From NCBI GenBank assembly GCA_017507325.1, contig JAFWBD010000012.1, positions 22,087-86,086 of the forward strand: a stretch of 64,000 nucleotides of DNA, read 5' to 3'. Positions 9,389 through 18,095 of this stretch are shown one piece after another (position 1 is the first letter of the stretch; every line of letters begins with the position of its first letter). The notes under the pieces were generated by a model. That model made no database searches. It was not told where the DNA came from and saw only the letters and a list, made by a program, of their open reading frames with translations. A program made the translations under genes and the position numbers. Source of the DNA: Clostridia bacterium. Its GTDB lineage: Bacteria > Bacillota > Clostridia > Oscillospirales > SIG627.

Positions 9389-12300
9389 ATGAAAAACAAG
9401 GATTTTGTACATCTCCATTTGCACACGGAATATTCTCTTTTGGACGGTGCCTGCCGCATCGACCGTGTTTTTCAGCGGGCAAAGGAATTGGGACAAGAGG
9501 CGGTTGCCATCACCGATCACGGTGTGATGTACGGTGTGATTCAATTTTATAAGGCTGCCAAGAAAGCGGGCGTTCACCCGATCATCGGCTGTGAGGTATA
9601 CGTTTCTCCCCGCGGGATGAGCCAAAAGGATGCGGTATTGGATCGGGATTACTCCCATTTGGTTTTGCTTTGTGAGAATATGACGGGCTACCGCAATCTG
9701 ATTCAGATCACCACCGCCGCCTTTACCGAGGGCTTTTATCAGAAGCCCCGCGTGGACTTGGAGTTTTTGAAAAAGCATTCCGAGGGGCTGATCGCTCTTT
9801 CCGCCTGCCTTGCGGGGCGGATCCCTCAACTCATTCTGGCGGGAGATGCCGCGGGAGCGGAGAAGCACGCACTGGAGCTGCGGGATATTTTCGGAGATCA
9901 TTCTTTTTTTCTGGAATTGCAGGATCACGGGATCCCCGATCAGCTTCGGGTGAATTCCGCGCTGATCGCCCTATCCAAAAAAACGGGCATTCCCACGGTT
10001 GCCACCAACGACGTACACTATCTGACCCGCAAGGATGCCAAATCCCACGATGCGCTTCTTTGCATTCAAACGGGAAAGCAAATGCAGGATCAGGATCGGA
10101 TGCGATTTGAGACGGACGAATTTTATTTAAAATCCGCCGAGGAAATGGCCGCCCTCTTCCCGAAAAATCCCGAAGCTCTGAAGAACACGCTTCGAATTGC
10201 CGAGCGCTGTCGGGTAGATTTTGACTTTACCGAGGCCCACCTTCCGCATTTTCAAAATCCGCTGGGACTTTCCTCCGGAGAATACCTGGCGGAGCTTTCC
10301 CGGAAAGGATTGGAAAAGCGCCTCCGGGAAAACGGAATTCAAGAAAACTCCGCCTATGAAAAGAGACTTCGTTACGAATTGAAAACCGTCGAAAAGATGG
10401 GCTTTTCCGATTATTTTCTCATTGTGGCGGATTTTGTGGGCTTTGCCAAAAAAAGCGGTATTTACGTAGGTCCCGGCAGAGGAAGCGGTGCGGGATCCTT
10501 GGCGGCCTGGTGCCTGGGGATCACGGAATTGGATCCAATAAAAAACGGGTTGATCTTTGAGCGCTTTTTGAATCCCGAGCGCGTTTCTATGCCTGATTTT
10601 GATATTGATTTCTGCAAGGAACGCCGCTTTGAGGTGGTGGAATACATCACTCAAAAATACGGAAGGGATCACGTTTCTCAGATCGTTACCTTCAGTACCA
10701 TGGCCGCCAGAGCCGTTGTGCGGGATGTGGGGCGGGTAATGGGGATGCCCTACCAAGAGGTCGATAAGATCGTAAAAAAGATCCCGCACTTTTTGGATAT
10801 GACCTTGGAAAAGGCTCTTGCGGGAGATGCTGAGCTTCGAGCACAATGCGAGAGCGGCCAAGCCAAGGAGCTGATGGAGATTGCCAAGGCACTGGAGGGC
10901 ATGCCCCGCAACGCTTCCATTCACGCCGCAGGCATCGTGCTGACCGACAGGCCCGTTTCCGAATACGTGCCCTTGGCGGTGAACAGCGGAAGCACCGTGA
11001 CGCAGTTTACCATGAACGAGCTTTCGGACTTGGGTCTTTTGAAGATCGATCTTTTGGGTCTGCGGTATCTGACCATTCTGCGGGATGCCGAGGAGCAGAT
11101 CCGTCAAAGCATTCCCGATTTTTCTTATCAAAGCATTCCGCTCGATGACCGCGAAACCTTCCGTATGATCTCAGAGGGGAAAACGGCGGGAATGTTTCAG
11201 ATCGAATCCTCGGGAATGAAGGCCTTGATGCTTCAGATGAAGCCGCAAAGCGTGGAGGACATTACCGCTGCCATTGCGCTGTATCGCCCCGGACCCAAGG
11301 ACTCGATCCCCCGATTTCTGGAGAATCGCGCCAAGGGTGTTTACGGCCATGAGATCTCGGAGATCTCCGATATTCTTGCGGGAACCCACGGATGCATCGT
11401 GTATCAGGAGCAGGTGATGGAGATCTTCCGCCGTTTGGCGGGCTACTCCTTCGGCCGAGCCGATATCGTCCGCCGTGCCATGTCCAAAAAGAAGCAGGAG
11501 GCGATGCTTCGGGAACGGGAAATCTTTTTAAACGGACTGACGGACGAATCGGGGAACGTTCTCATTCCCGGTGCCCTTCGGAACGGGATCGAGGAAGAAA
11601 AGGCCGACAAGATCTTTCGGGATATGGAAAAGTTTGCGGAATACGCCTTCAACAAATCCCACGCCGCCGCTTACGCTCTTTTAAGCTACCGAACCGCCTA
11701 TTTGAAATGCCGATTTCCCAAGGAATATATGGCGGCCATTCTGACCAATCAATTGGGCAGTGAAAAATACAGCTATTATTTTTCCGAGTGCCAGCAAATG
11801 GGCATTTCCATTCTGCCGCCCGATATCAATCACAGCCGCTTTTCCTTTTCCGTGGACAAAGATGCTTTGCGCTTCGGACTTGTGGGGATCAAAAACGTCG
11901 GAGACAATCTGATTCAGACGATTTTTGAGGAGAGAAGCCGCTCCCCCTTTGCCTCTTTCCGCGATTTCACCCGCCGCTTGCGGGGAAAGGGACTGAACCG
12001 CAAGGCGCTGGAAAGCCTCGTTCTTTCCGGGGCTATGGATTCCTTCGGACAAAAACGATCCGTGCTCTTTGCCGCCATCGAATCGGAATTGGATCTGGCG
12101 CGGGACACCGAGCGTATGGCCATTCCCGGTCAAATCAGCCTTTTTGATCTGACCCCCGCCGTTCCCGCCGCCGCAGCCGAAGAGGAATATCCCGATATTC
12201 CCGAGTTTTCCCAAAAGGAATTGCTGCAGGGAGAAAAAAACGTTTGCGGCGTTTATTTGTCAGGCCATCCCCTCCAGGGCTATACCGAGCTTGCCAAGAA

Positions 12301-12919
12301 AATCGGTGCCACCGAGATCCTCTCCTTCCGTACCGAAGGGGAGCGCTTTGCCGACGGAGATCGGATTTGCCTTTTGTGTCTGGTGGGCGCAGTCGTCCTC
12401 AAGCCCGTCAAATCGGGCGGAAAAATGGCCTTTTTGCAGGGCGAGGATCAAAGCGGGATTTGCGAGATCATCGTATTCCCAAAGGTTCTGGAAAAAACCT
12501 CTCCCATGCCCGAGGCGGGAAGCATCGTCACCGTTTACGGCAGGATCAACACCAAGGATGAAGAGATCAAGATCCTTGCCGATCAGATCCTCCCTCCCGA
12601 AAAAAGCATACCTCTTTCGGCAAAGACGGCCCCCGCTTCCGAGAAAAAGAGCGGCAAACCCGAAATTGTTGGAAATTCTCCCATAAATTTTCAATCTGTT
12701 TCCAAAATATTCTTGCGTTTCCCCGAAAAAAGGAGTAAAATAGAAAAACGGGTTTTGGCGTTGCTTCACATTTTCCCGGGAAGCATCCCTTGCTATTTTT
12801 ATTACGCCGATTCCGGGAAGCTGTTTCATATTGCCGGGCTTTCCTGCTCCCTCTCTCCGAAAATCTATCGGGAGCTGACGGAGCTGGTGGGAAGCGAAAA
12901 CATCAATTTGAAGTTTTGA
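9389..12919 (+). CDS. dnaE: DNA polymerase III alpha subunit
   Basis: This 1176-residue C-family polymerase begins with a PHP domain (VHLHLHTEYSLLDGA, then ITDHGVMYG) that keeps the metal-binding His and Asp residues. The polymerase core has GPGRGSGAGSLAAW and the catalytic aspartates in MPDFDIDFC, with the fingers and beta-binding region following. An OB-fold domain lies at about 985-1080, and a C-terminal segment of about 70 residues may bind tau. No 3'-5' exonuclease domain is inserted in the PHP region, so it is DnaE rather than PolC. It starts the plus-strand run dnaE-PBP1-tadA-folT-folC. Confidence 0.97.
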   Translation: MKNKDFVHLHLHTEYSLLDGACRIDRVFQRAKELGQEAVAITDHGVMYGVIQFYKAAKKAGVHPIIGCEVYVSPRGMSQKDAVLDRDYSHLVLLCENMTGYRNLIQITTAAFTEGFYQKPRVDLEFLKKHSEGLIALSACLAGRIPQLILAGDAAGAEKHALELRDIFGDHSFFLELQDHGIPDQLRVNSALIALSKKTGIPTVATNDVHYLTRKDAKSHDALLCIQTGKQMQDQDRMRFETDEFYLKSAEEMAALFPKNPEALKNTLRIAERCRVDFDFTEAHLPHFQNPLGLSSGEYLAELSRKGLEKRLRENGIQENSAYEKRLRYELKTVEKMGFSDYFLIVADFVGFAKKSGIYVGPGRGSGAGSLAAWCLGITELDPIKNGLIFERFLNPERVSMPDFDIDFCKERRFEVVEYITQKYGRDHVSQIVTFSTMAARAVVRDVGRVMGMPYQEVDKIVKKIPHFLDMTLEKALAGDAELRAQCESGQAKELMEIAKALEGMPRNASIHAAGIVLTDRPVSEYVPLAVNSGSTVTQFTMNELSDLGLLKIDLLGLRYLTILRDAEEQIRQSIPDFSYQSIPLDDRETFRMISEGKTAGMFQIESSGMKALMLQMKPQSVEDITAAIALYRPGPKDSIPRFLENRAKGVYGHEISEISDILAGTHGCIVYQEQVMEIFRRLAGYSFGRADIVRRAMSKKKQEAMLREREIFLNGLTDESGNVLIPGALRNGIEEEKADKIFRDMEKFAEYAFNKSHAAAYALLSYRTAYLKCRFPKEYMAAILTNQLGSEKYSYYFSECQQMGISILPPDINHSRFSFSVDKDALRFGLVGIKNVGDNLIQTIFEERSRSPFASFRDFTRRLRGKGLNRKALESLVLSGAMDSFGQKRSVLFAAIESELDLARDTERMAIPGQISLFDLTPAVPAAAAEEEYPDIPEFSQKELLQGEKNVCGVYLSGHPLQGYTELAKKIGATEILSFRTEGERFADGDRICLLCLVGAVVLKPVKSGGKMAFLQGEDQSGICEIIVFPKVLEKTSPMPEAGSIVTVYGRINTKDEEIKILADQILPPEKSIPLSAKTAPASEKKSGKPEIVGNSPINFQSVSKIFLRFPEKRSKIEKRVLALLHIFPGSIPCYFYYADSGKLFHIAGLSCSLSPKIYRELTELVGSENINLKF

Positions 12920-12958
12920 TTTGATCTCCCATAATCTCAGATTTCCATAGGAGAAAAT

Positions 12959-15550
12959 ATGAAAAAACAAAAACAACCTCAAAGAAGAGAGAACAATCCC
13001 TTCTCCTCCTCTCCCATCGGCCGAAGGAGCGGTAAGGACGGCATCTTTCTTCGGATCCTAAAAAAGATCCTGAGCAAAAAGGTCTTTCTTTTTCTGGCAA
13101 AGGCCATTGGGCGGATCATTTCCACCCTATCGAAATACGCGGGAAAGATCGTTACCTACACCCTGAACGTGGTTCTGACCGTGATGCTCATCGGCATCAT
13201 TACCGGATCGGCCGTCGCCTGCGCTCTGGTGATCTATATCAAAAACTACGTGGATCCCGTTTACGACATTCACGATCTGAGAACCGATTCCAGCCTCAGC
13301 ACCTTCCTCTATTATCAGGATAAGAAAGAGGACGGAAGCGTGGAATGGGTAGAGTGGGAGGAGGAACGCATCTACGGCACCGAAAACCGTATGTGGGTCT
13401 CTTACGATGAAATGCCCGAGGATCTCATCAATGCCTTCGTTTCCATTGAAGATAAGCGATTTTTCACCCATCCGGGCATTGACATCCGCCGAACCACCGG
13501 TGCGATGCTGGGCTTTCTGACGGGAAACGATTCCTACGGCGGCTCCACCATCACCCAACAGCTGATCAAAAACGTTACCGGTGAGGATGACGTTACCATT
13601 CAAAGAAAGATTCAGGAAATTCTGCGCGCGCTGAACCTGGAGGGAAAGCGCTCCAAGCAGGAAATTCTGGAAATGTATCTGAACACCATTTATCTTTACA
13701 ACAACTGCTACGGTGTTTCCGCCGCCGCCTATGAGTATTTCGGAAAAGAGGTTTCCGAATTGACTTTGGTGGAATGTGCGGCTCTGGCCTCCATTCCCCA
13801 GAACCCGTCCCGTTGGAATCCCGCCTCCAATCCCGAGGGGAACGCGGAGCGCAGATGGGTGGTTCTGGAGGAAATGCTGAAAAATTCCGATATTGACAAA
13901 ACCTATTCCGAAGCGGAGATCCGAGCGGCTCAAGAGGAGGAATTGGTTCTTTATCAGGGAGACGGCGAAAACGAAAAATCCACCAAGGTCCACAGCTGGT
14001 TTGTGGATACGGTGATCTTTGATATCGTGGAAGATCTCAAAGAAACCTACGGCTATGACGAGCAGACCGCAAAGAATCTTCTGTACAGCGGCGGCTTGAG
14101 CATTTACACCACCATTGACCGTGACATTCAAGCAAAGCTTGACGAGATCTATTGCAATGACGAGCTCTTCCCCTCTCACGGCGTAGGCGTTCAGGTGGAA
14201 TCCGCTATGACCATTATGGATCAGAAAACGGGACACATCGTTGCCATTATCGGCGGCCGCGGGGAAAAAACGACTCCTCTGGGCTTCAACCGTGCCACCA
14301 TGGCAGACCGTCAGCCCGGATCCTCCATCAAGCCTCTGGCCTCATACAGCATTGCCCTGGAAAAGGGGCTGATCAACTATTCCACCGTTTTGGACGATAC
14401 GCCCTTTATGATTGATAAGGAAGAGGGCAGCACCTGGCCGAACAACTGGAACTACCGTTACGACGGACTTTGCACCGTGGCTCAGGCGGTTCGTGATTCC
14501 AAAAACACCATTGCGGTGAAGGTTGTGGATCTGATCGGAGTCAAAAACTCTTATAATTTTTTGGTGAACAAATACCGTCTTTCCTCTCTGGTGGCTGACG
14601 ATATGAACTACGCCCCCTTGGGCCTCGGCGGCTTTACCAACGGCGTGAAGAACCGTGAAATGACCAACGCCTACGCCGCCATTGCCAACAACGGCGTTTT
14701 TGTGGAATCCACCACTTACACCAAGGTGCTTGATTCTACGGGCAACGTGATCCTGGATAAGACCGTTCCCGATTCCGAGATCATTTTAAGCGAGGATACC
14801 TGCGCGGTTATGACAAAGCTTCTGCAGGAGGTCGTCACCTCCGGTACGGGTACTGCGGTTTCCCTTCGCCGCCAAGTGGACGTGGCGGGAAAAACCGGTA
14901 CCACACAAAATGACCGTGACCTGTATTTCTGCGGCTACACCCCCTACTACACCGCTTCCTGCTGGGTAGGCTACGACAACCCCCGTTCTCTGACCAACTT
15001 CACCTCGGGGCAAACCAGAGTTGCCGCCGCTACCTTTATCTGGAACGAGGTGATGACAGCCATTCATCAGGATATCATTGCCTCGGGATCCGTTAAGAAA
15101 TTTTCGGATTCTCTGACCAAGAATCTGATCCCCCGAGTCTTTTGCATCGATTCCGGCCTGATTCCCTCGGAAATCTGTGCCTTGGACGTTCGTTCCTCCA
15201 ACCGCTTTGCCACGGGCTACTATACCCTTTCCAATATGCCCACCGAAACTTGCAACCGGCACGTTGCGGTCTCCTATTGCACCGATACGGGCAAGGTTGC
15301 CGGGCCCGGGTGCACCAACATTCGCCCTGCGGCCCTGGTGGAATACAGCCGGAAGTTTGAATTGGATCTGATCATTCCCGATGCGCAGTACACCTATATG
15401 CGCTTGCCCTTGGGGGTCAAATATTCCAAAGATCCCTCTCAATCGCCCTATATCTGGGCCTACGAGCCCGAGACCTATCCCGGTCGATCCAACACCCGAA
15501 CGCAAGCCAACGCCTTCTGCGCCTATCACAATCCGGAGCTTTGTGAATGA
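12959..15550 (+). CDS. class A penicillin-binding protein (transglycosylase/transpeptidase)
   Basis: The 863-residue bifunctional murein synthase has a basic cytoplasmic tail, one membrane helix (about 69-92), a GT51 domain with the catalytic Glu in VSIEDKRFF (about residue 164) and GGSTITQQLIKN, and a transpeptidase domain with SSIK (Ser about 455), SKN in VRDSKNT and KTG in VAGKTGTTQ. It polymerises lipid II and cross-links stem peptides outside the membrane. A Cys-containing C-terminal extension of about 130 residues (ICALDV, ETCNRH, SYCTDTG, GPGCTN) follows the transpeptidase and may be disulfide-linked. The ATG at 12959 has AGGAGAA upstream. It overlaps tadA by 4 nt. Confidence 0.95.
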   Translation: MKKQKQPQRRENNPFSSSPIGRRSGKDGIFLRILKKILSKKVFLFLAKAIGRIISTLSKYAGKIVTYTLNVVLTVMLIGIITGSAVACALVIYIKNYVDPVYDIHDLRTDSSLSTFLYYQDKKEDGSVEWVEWEEERIYGTENRMWVSYDEMPEDLINAFVSIEDKRFFTHPGIDIRRTTGAMLGFLTGNDSYGGSTITQQLIKNVTGEDDVTIQRKIQEILRALNLEGKRSKQEILEMYLNTIYLYNNCYGVSAAAYEYFGKEVSELTLVECAALASIPQNPSRWNPASNPEGNAERRWVVLEEMLKNSDIDKTYSEAEIRAAQEEELVLYQGDGENEKSTKVHSWFVDTVIFDIVEDLKETYGYDEQTAKNLLYSGGLSIYTTIDRDIQAKLDEIYCNDELFPSHGVGVQVESAMTIMDQKTGHIVAIIGGRGEKTTPLGFNRATMADRQPGSSIKPLASYSIALEKGLINYSTVLDDTPFMIDKEEGSTWPNNWNYRYDGLCTVAQAVRDSKNTIAVKVVDLIGVKNSYNFLVNKYRLSSLVADDMNYAPLGLGGFTNGVKNREMTNAYAAIANNGVFVESTTYTKVLDSTGNVILDKTVPDSEIILSEDTCAVMTKLLQEVVTSGTGTAVSLRRQVDVAGKTGTTQNDRDLYFCGYTPYYTASCWVGYDNPRSLTNFTSGQTRVAAATFIWNEVMTAIHQDIIASGSVKKFSDSLTKNLIPRVFCIDSGLIPSEICALDVRSSNRFATGYYTLSNMPTETCNRHVAVSYCTDTGKVAGPGCTNIRPAALVEYSRKFELDLIIPDAQYTYMRLPLGVKYSKDPSQSPYIWAYEPETYPGRSNTRTQANAFCAYHNPELCE

Positions 15551-16017
15551 CGCGGGAAGAAAAATTCATGCGGGCGGCTCTGCGGGAGGCCGAAAAGGCC
15601 GCCTCGGAGGGCGAGGTTCCCATCGGATGTGTGATCGTAAAGGATGACCGCATCATTGCAAGAGGGAGAAACGCAAGGGAAACGAAAAAAAACGCCCTTT
15701 GCCATGCGGAGATCGCCGCCATTCACAAGGCCTGCCGAAAGCTCGGAGGCTGGCGGCTCTGGCAATGCGAGATGTACGTCACCTTAGAGCCCTGCCCCAT
15801 GTGTGCGGGGGCCATTATCAACGCACGCCTGAAAAAAGTCTTCATCGGCGCTCTTGACCCCAAGGGCGGTGCTATGGGCAGTGTAACCGATTTGAGCGAG
15901 CTGCCCTTCAATCACAAGCCGATTACCGAATACGGATTGCTGCAGGAGCAATCAAAACAGCTTTTGCAGGATTTCTTCATTCGGCTTCGAAGAAAAAAAG
16001 AAAATAAAACAGAGTAG
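15547..16017 (+). CDS. tadA: tRNA-specific adenosine deaminase
   Basis: This 156-residue cytidine-deaminase-fold enzyme has the zinc/catalytic motif CHAEIAAI (His and Glu) and EPCPMCAGAI (two zinc cysteines). It converts adenosine-34 of tRNA-Arg(ACG) to inosine in the cytosol. The ATG overlaps the PBP1 stop (ATGA), so the two are translationally coupled. Its TAG stop at 16015-16017 lies inside the 5' strand of the THF riboswitch P1/P2 core, so the ribosome terminating on tadA would sit on the aptamer. Confidence 0.95.
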   Translation: MTREEKFMRAALREAEKAASEGEVPIGCVIVKDDRIIARGRNARETKKNALCHAEIAAIHKACRKLGGWRLWQCEMYVTLEPCPMCAGAIINARLKKVFIGALDPKGGAMGSVTDLSELPFNHKPITEYGLLQEQSKQLLQDFFIRLRRKKENKTE

Positions 16018-16106
16018 ATGCCCAAGCGTTAAGTGCCCGAGAAACGGGGAGTTGTTCTCGGGACGAAAAGATTGATCTTGCGGTTTGAGCATCGCATCCC
16101 GCTGCC
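16009..16106 (+). promoter_or_regulatory. tetrahydrofolate (THF) riboswitch aptamer
   Basis: The RNA contains the conserved core GAGUAGAUG, then GCGUUAAGUG, a perfect P3 stem (CCCGAG at 16026-16031 with CUCGGG at 16057-16062) followed by ACGAA, and finally GCGGU and GCAUCCCGCU. These match the folT/folE-type THF riboswitch family in order and spacing. P2 pairs AUGCCCAA with UUUGAGCAU with one mismatch, and GGGA in loop 3 can pair with UCCC of the 3' conserved segment as the family pseudoknot. A folate ECF transporter gene directly downstream supports the call. Confidence 0.87.
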
Positions 16107-16108
16107 GA

Positions 16109-16170
16109 AGAAGGATTGCCTCCTTTTCCGGTTTTCCCTTGGGAAAAAAGCGGAAAAGGAGGTATTTTTT
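16109..16170 (+). promoter_or_regulatory. riboswitch expression platform sequestering the folT ribosome binding site
   Basis: CCTCCTTTTCCG (16119-16130) pairs perfectly with CGGAAAAGGAGG (16151-16162), which holds the whole folT Shine-Dalgarno sequence; an inner TTTTCCC/GGGAAAA stem extends it. A T6 run follows (16165-16170) just before the ATG at 16171, so the hairpin could also act as a terminator. A competing 7-bp hairpin (16109-16115 with 16121-16127) uses the same CCTCC strand and would free the ribosome binding site. Confidence 0.75.
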
Positions 16171-16704
16171 ATGAAAAAAAAGGCAAAAGCATTTTCCAGC
16201 GTCAAGGTTCTAACCACGGGTGCCATGCTGACGGCCCTAAGCATCGTCATCGGAATTTTCTGCAAAAACTATTTGAATTTCGGGAACGGGCTGTTCCGCG
16301 TGACCTTTGAAAATTTCCCCATCATCCTCTCGGGTATTTTGTTCGGACCCGTTGTGGGAGCCCTGGTGGGGGTGTGCTCTGACGTTCTCAGCTACGTTCT
16401 TTCCACACAAAGTCTTGCGATCTCCCCTCTTGTAACCTTGGGCGCTGCGGCGGTGGGCGCGGTTTCCGGTCTGATCTCTCACTACGTTGTGAAAAAGGGC
16501 GGCTATCTGCGTCTTCTGATCTCTGCGGTAGCGGCACATTTGACCGGCTCGATCCTGATCAAATCCATCGGTCTGTTTGCTTATTACGGCATTGCCGTGC
16601 TCTGGAGAATCCCCGTTTATGCGGGAATCGTAATTTTAGAATCTCTTCTGATCCATCTGATGTATCAGAATTCCGCCTTCCGTCAATTTTTTCAGTGGAA
16701 ATGA
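16171..16704 (+). CDS. folT: folate ECF transporter S component
   Basis: The 177-residue protein has about six membrane helices and the FolT-type pattern: a basic N-terminus (KVLTTGAMLTALSIVIG), NYLNFGNGLFRVTFENFPIILSG (family loop with RxTFxxxP), GPVVGALVGVCSDVLSY with the Asp, and GAAAVGAVSGL. It binds folates outside the membrane and needs an EcfAA'T module, which is not in this window. The ATG at 16171 lies after AAAAGGAGG; longer in-frame starts run through the riboswitch and are rejected. folC follows after 8 nt, giving a folate uptake and retention operon controlled by the THF riboswitch. Confidence 0.92.
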   Translation: MKKKAKAFSSVKVLTTGAMLTALSIVIGIFCKNYLNFGNGLFRVTFENFPIILSGILFGPVVGALVGVCSDVLSYVLSTQSLAISPLVTLGAAAVGAVSGLISHYVVKKGGYLRLLISAVAAHLTGSILIKSIGLFAYYGIAVLWRIPVYAGIVILESLLIHLMYQNSAFRQFFQWK

Positions 16705-16712
16705 GGCTTAAG

Positions 16713-17990
16713 ATGACCTATCAAGAAGCATTATCGTACATTCATTCCAATTTCTGGCAGGGCTCCCGCCCCGGGCTTTCCCGCACCGAGGAGCTTTTAC
16801 GCCGCATCGGAAATCCCCAAGACAAGCTTCGCTTCGTTCACGTGGCAGGAACCAACGGAAAGGGCTCCTTCTGCGCTATGCTTTCCTCCGTATTGCTGGA
16901 GGCGGGATACCGCGTCGGCACGTACACCTCTCCTTACATTCTGCGTTTTAACGAGAGAATGAAAATGAACGGGGTCGATATTCCCGACGAAACCTTGGCG
17001 GAGCTGACGGATTTTATTCGTCCTCATGCTGAGGCCATGGAGGATAAGCCAACGGAATTTGAATTGATCACCGCCATTGCCATGGAATATTTCGTTCGCG
17101 AAAAGAGCGATATCGTGGTTTTGGAATGCGGCATGGGAGGGCGGCTGGACTCCACCAACGTCATTCAAACCCCTCTGCTTTCGGTGATTACGGGCATATC
17201 CTTGGATCATACCGCTTTTTTGGGAGATACGGTGGAAAAAATTGCCTTTGAGAAGGCAGGGATCATCAAAAAGGATATTCCGATTTTGTATTGCGGCAAG
17301 GATCCTATTGCCAAAGAGGTGATCTCATCTCGCGCCGCTTCCCTTTCTGCCCCCTTTTATCAGGTGGATCGCTCCTCTTTTCGACTTCTTTCGGCCGATC
17401 AAGAGGGCAGTGATTTCTCTTACGGCTCTTATGAAAAGCTCCACATTCCCCTTTTGGGTACGTATCAGCCCGAAAACGCACAGAACGTCCTGACCGCCCT
17501 TCAGCTTTTACAAAAAGGCGGAATTGTCATCGGGGAGGACGCTGTTCGCCGTGGGCTGGAATCGGTCCGCTGGCCTGCCAGATTTGAAAGGATCCGCAAG
17601 GATCCCGTCATCATTTGCGACGGCGGTCACAATCCCGAGGGCATTGATTGTGCGGTAGACAGCGCAAAGCTCTATTTTCCGACTCAAAAGCTCCTTCTGG
17701 TTTGCGGTGTGATGGCGGACAAGGATTACCCCTACATGGTCAAAAAACTCTCCGAAATCGCAAAAGAAGCCCATTGCTTAAAGCCTCAGAACCCCCGTGC
17801 CCTTGCCGCAGAGGATATGGCCGCCGAATTTCGGAAGCACGGTACGCACGCGATCCCCTACACCGCCTGCGAGGATGCCCTGCAGGATGCCGTCTGCAAG
17901 GCAAAAAAAGAGAATCTTCCCATTTTATGCGTAGGCTCGCTGTACTTTTACGGTGAGGTGGTAGCGGCCTTGGAAAAGCTGGGGCTGTAA
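16713..17990 (+). CDS. folC: folylpolyglutamate synthase / dihydrofolate synthase
   Basis: The 425-residue Mur-ligase-fold enzyme has the P-loop VAGTNGKGSFCAML, followed by TSPYILRFNERM (omega loop and folate contacts), ECGMGGRLDSTN, and ICDGGHNPEG with the C-terminal domain glutamate-binding Asp/His. It adds glutamates to folates, trapping imported folate in the cell, and may also make dihydrofolate from dihydropteroate. The ATG at 16713 is preferred because GAGG lies six bases upstream, inside the folT stop region. It shares the riboswitch-controlled transcript with folT and is followed by a strong terminator at 18043-18080. Confidence 0.95.
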   Translation: MTYQEALSYIHSNFWQGSRPGLSRTEELLRRIGNPQDKLRFVHVAGTNGKGSFCAMLSSVLLEAGYRVGTYTSPYILRFNERMKMNGVDIPDETLAELTDFIRPHAEAMEDKPTEFELITAIAMEYFVREKSDIVVLECGMGGRLDSTNVIQTPLLSVITGISLDHTAFLGDTVEKIAFEKAGIIKKDIPILYCGKDPIAKEVISSRAASLSAPFYQVDRSSFRLLSADQEGSDFSYGSYEKLHIPLLGTYQPENAQNVLTALQLLQKGGIVIGEDAVRRGLESVRWPARFERIRKDPVIICDGGHNPEGIDCAVDSAKLYFPTQKLLLVCGVMADKDYPYMVKKLSEIAKEAHCLKPQNPRALAAEDMAAEFRKHGTHAIPYTACEDALQDAVCKAKKENLPILCVGSLYFYGEVVAALEKLGL

Positions 17991-18042
17991 AGCCACCCGA
18001 GCCCGAGGGGCTTGTTTTCAAACAAAAAGCTTTTTAGAATCC

Positions 18043-18080
18043 ATGCACCGCAGATCCGAACGGATCTGCGGTGCATTTTA
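18043..18080. terminator. terminator between folC and the GH20 gene
   Basis: A perfect 16-bp stem (18043-18058 with 18061-18076) closes a two-base gap (so a 4-nt effective loop) and is followed by TTTTA. The two flanking genes converge on it, so it probably serves both. Confidence 0.85.
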
Positions 18081-18095
18081 CCGTTTATTTTGTTT

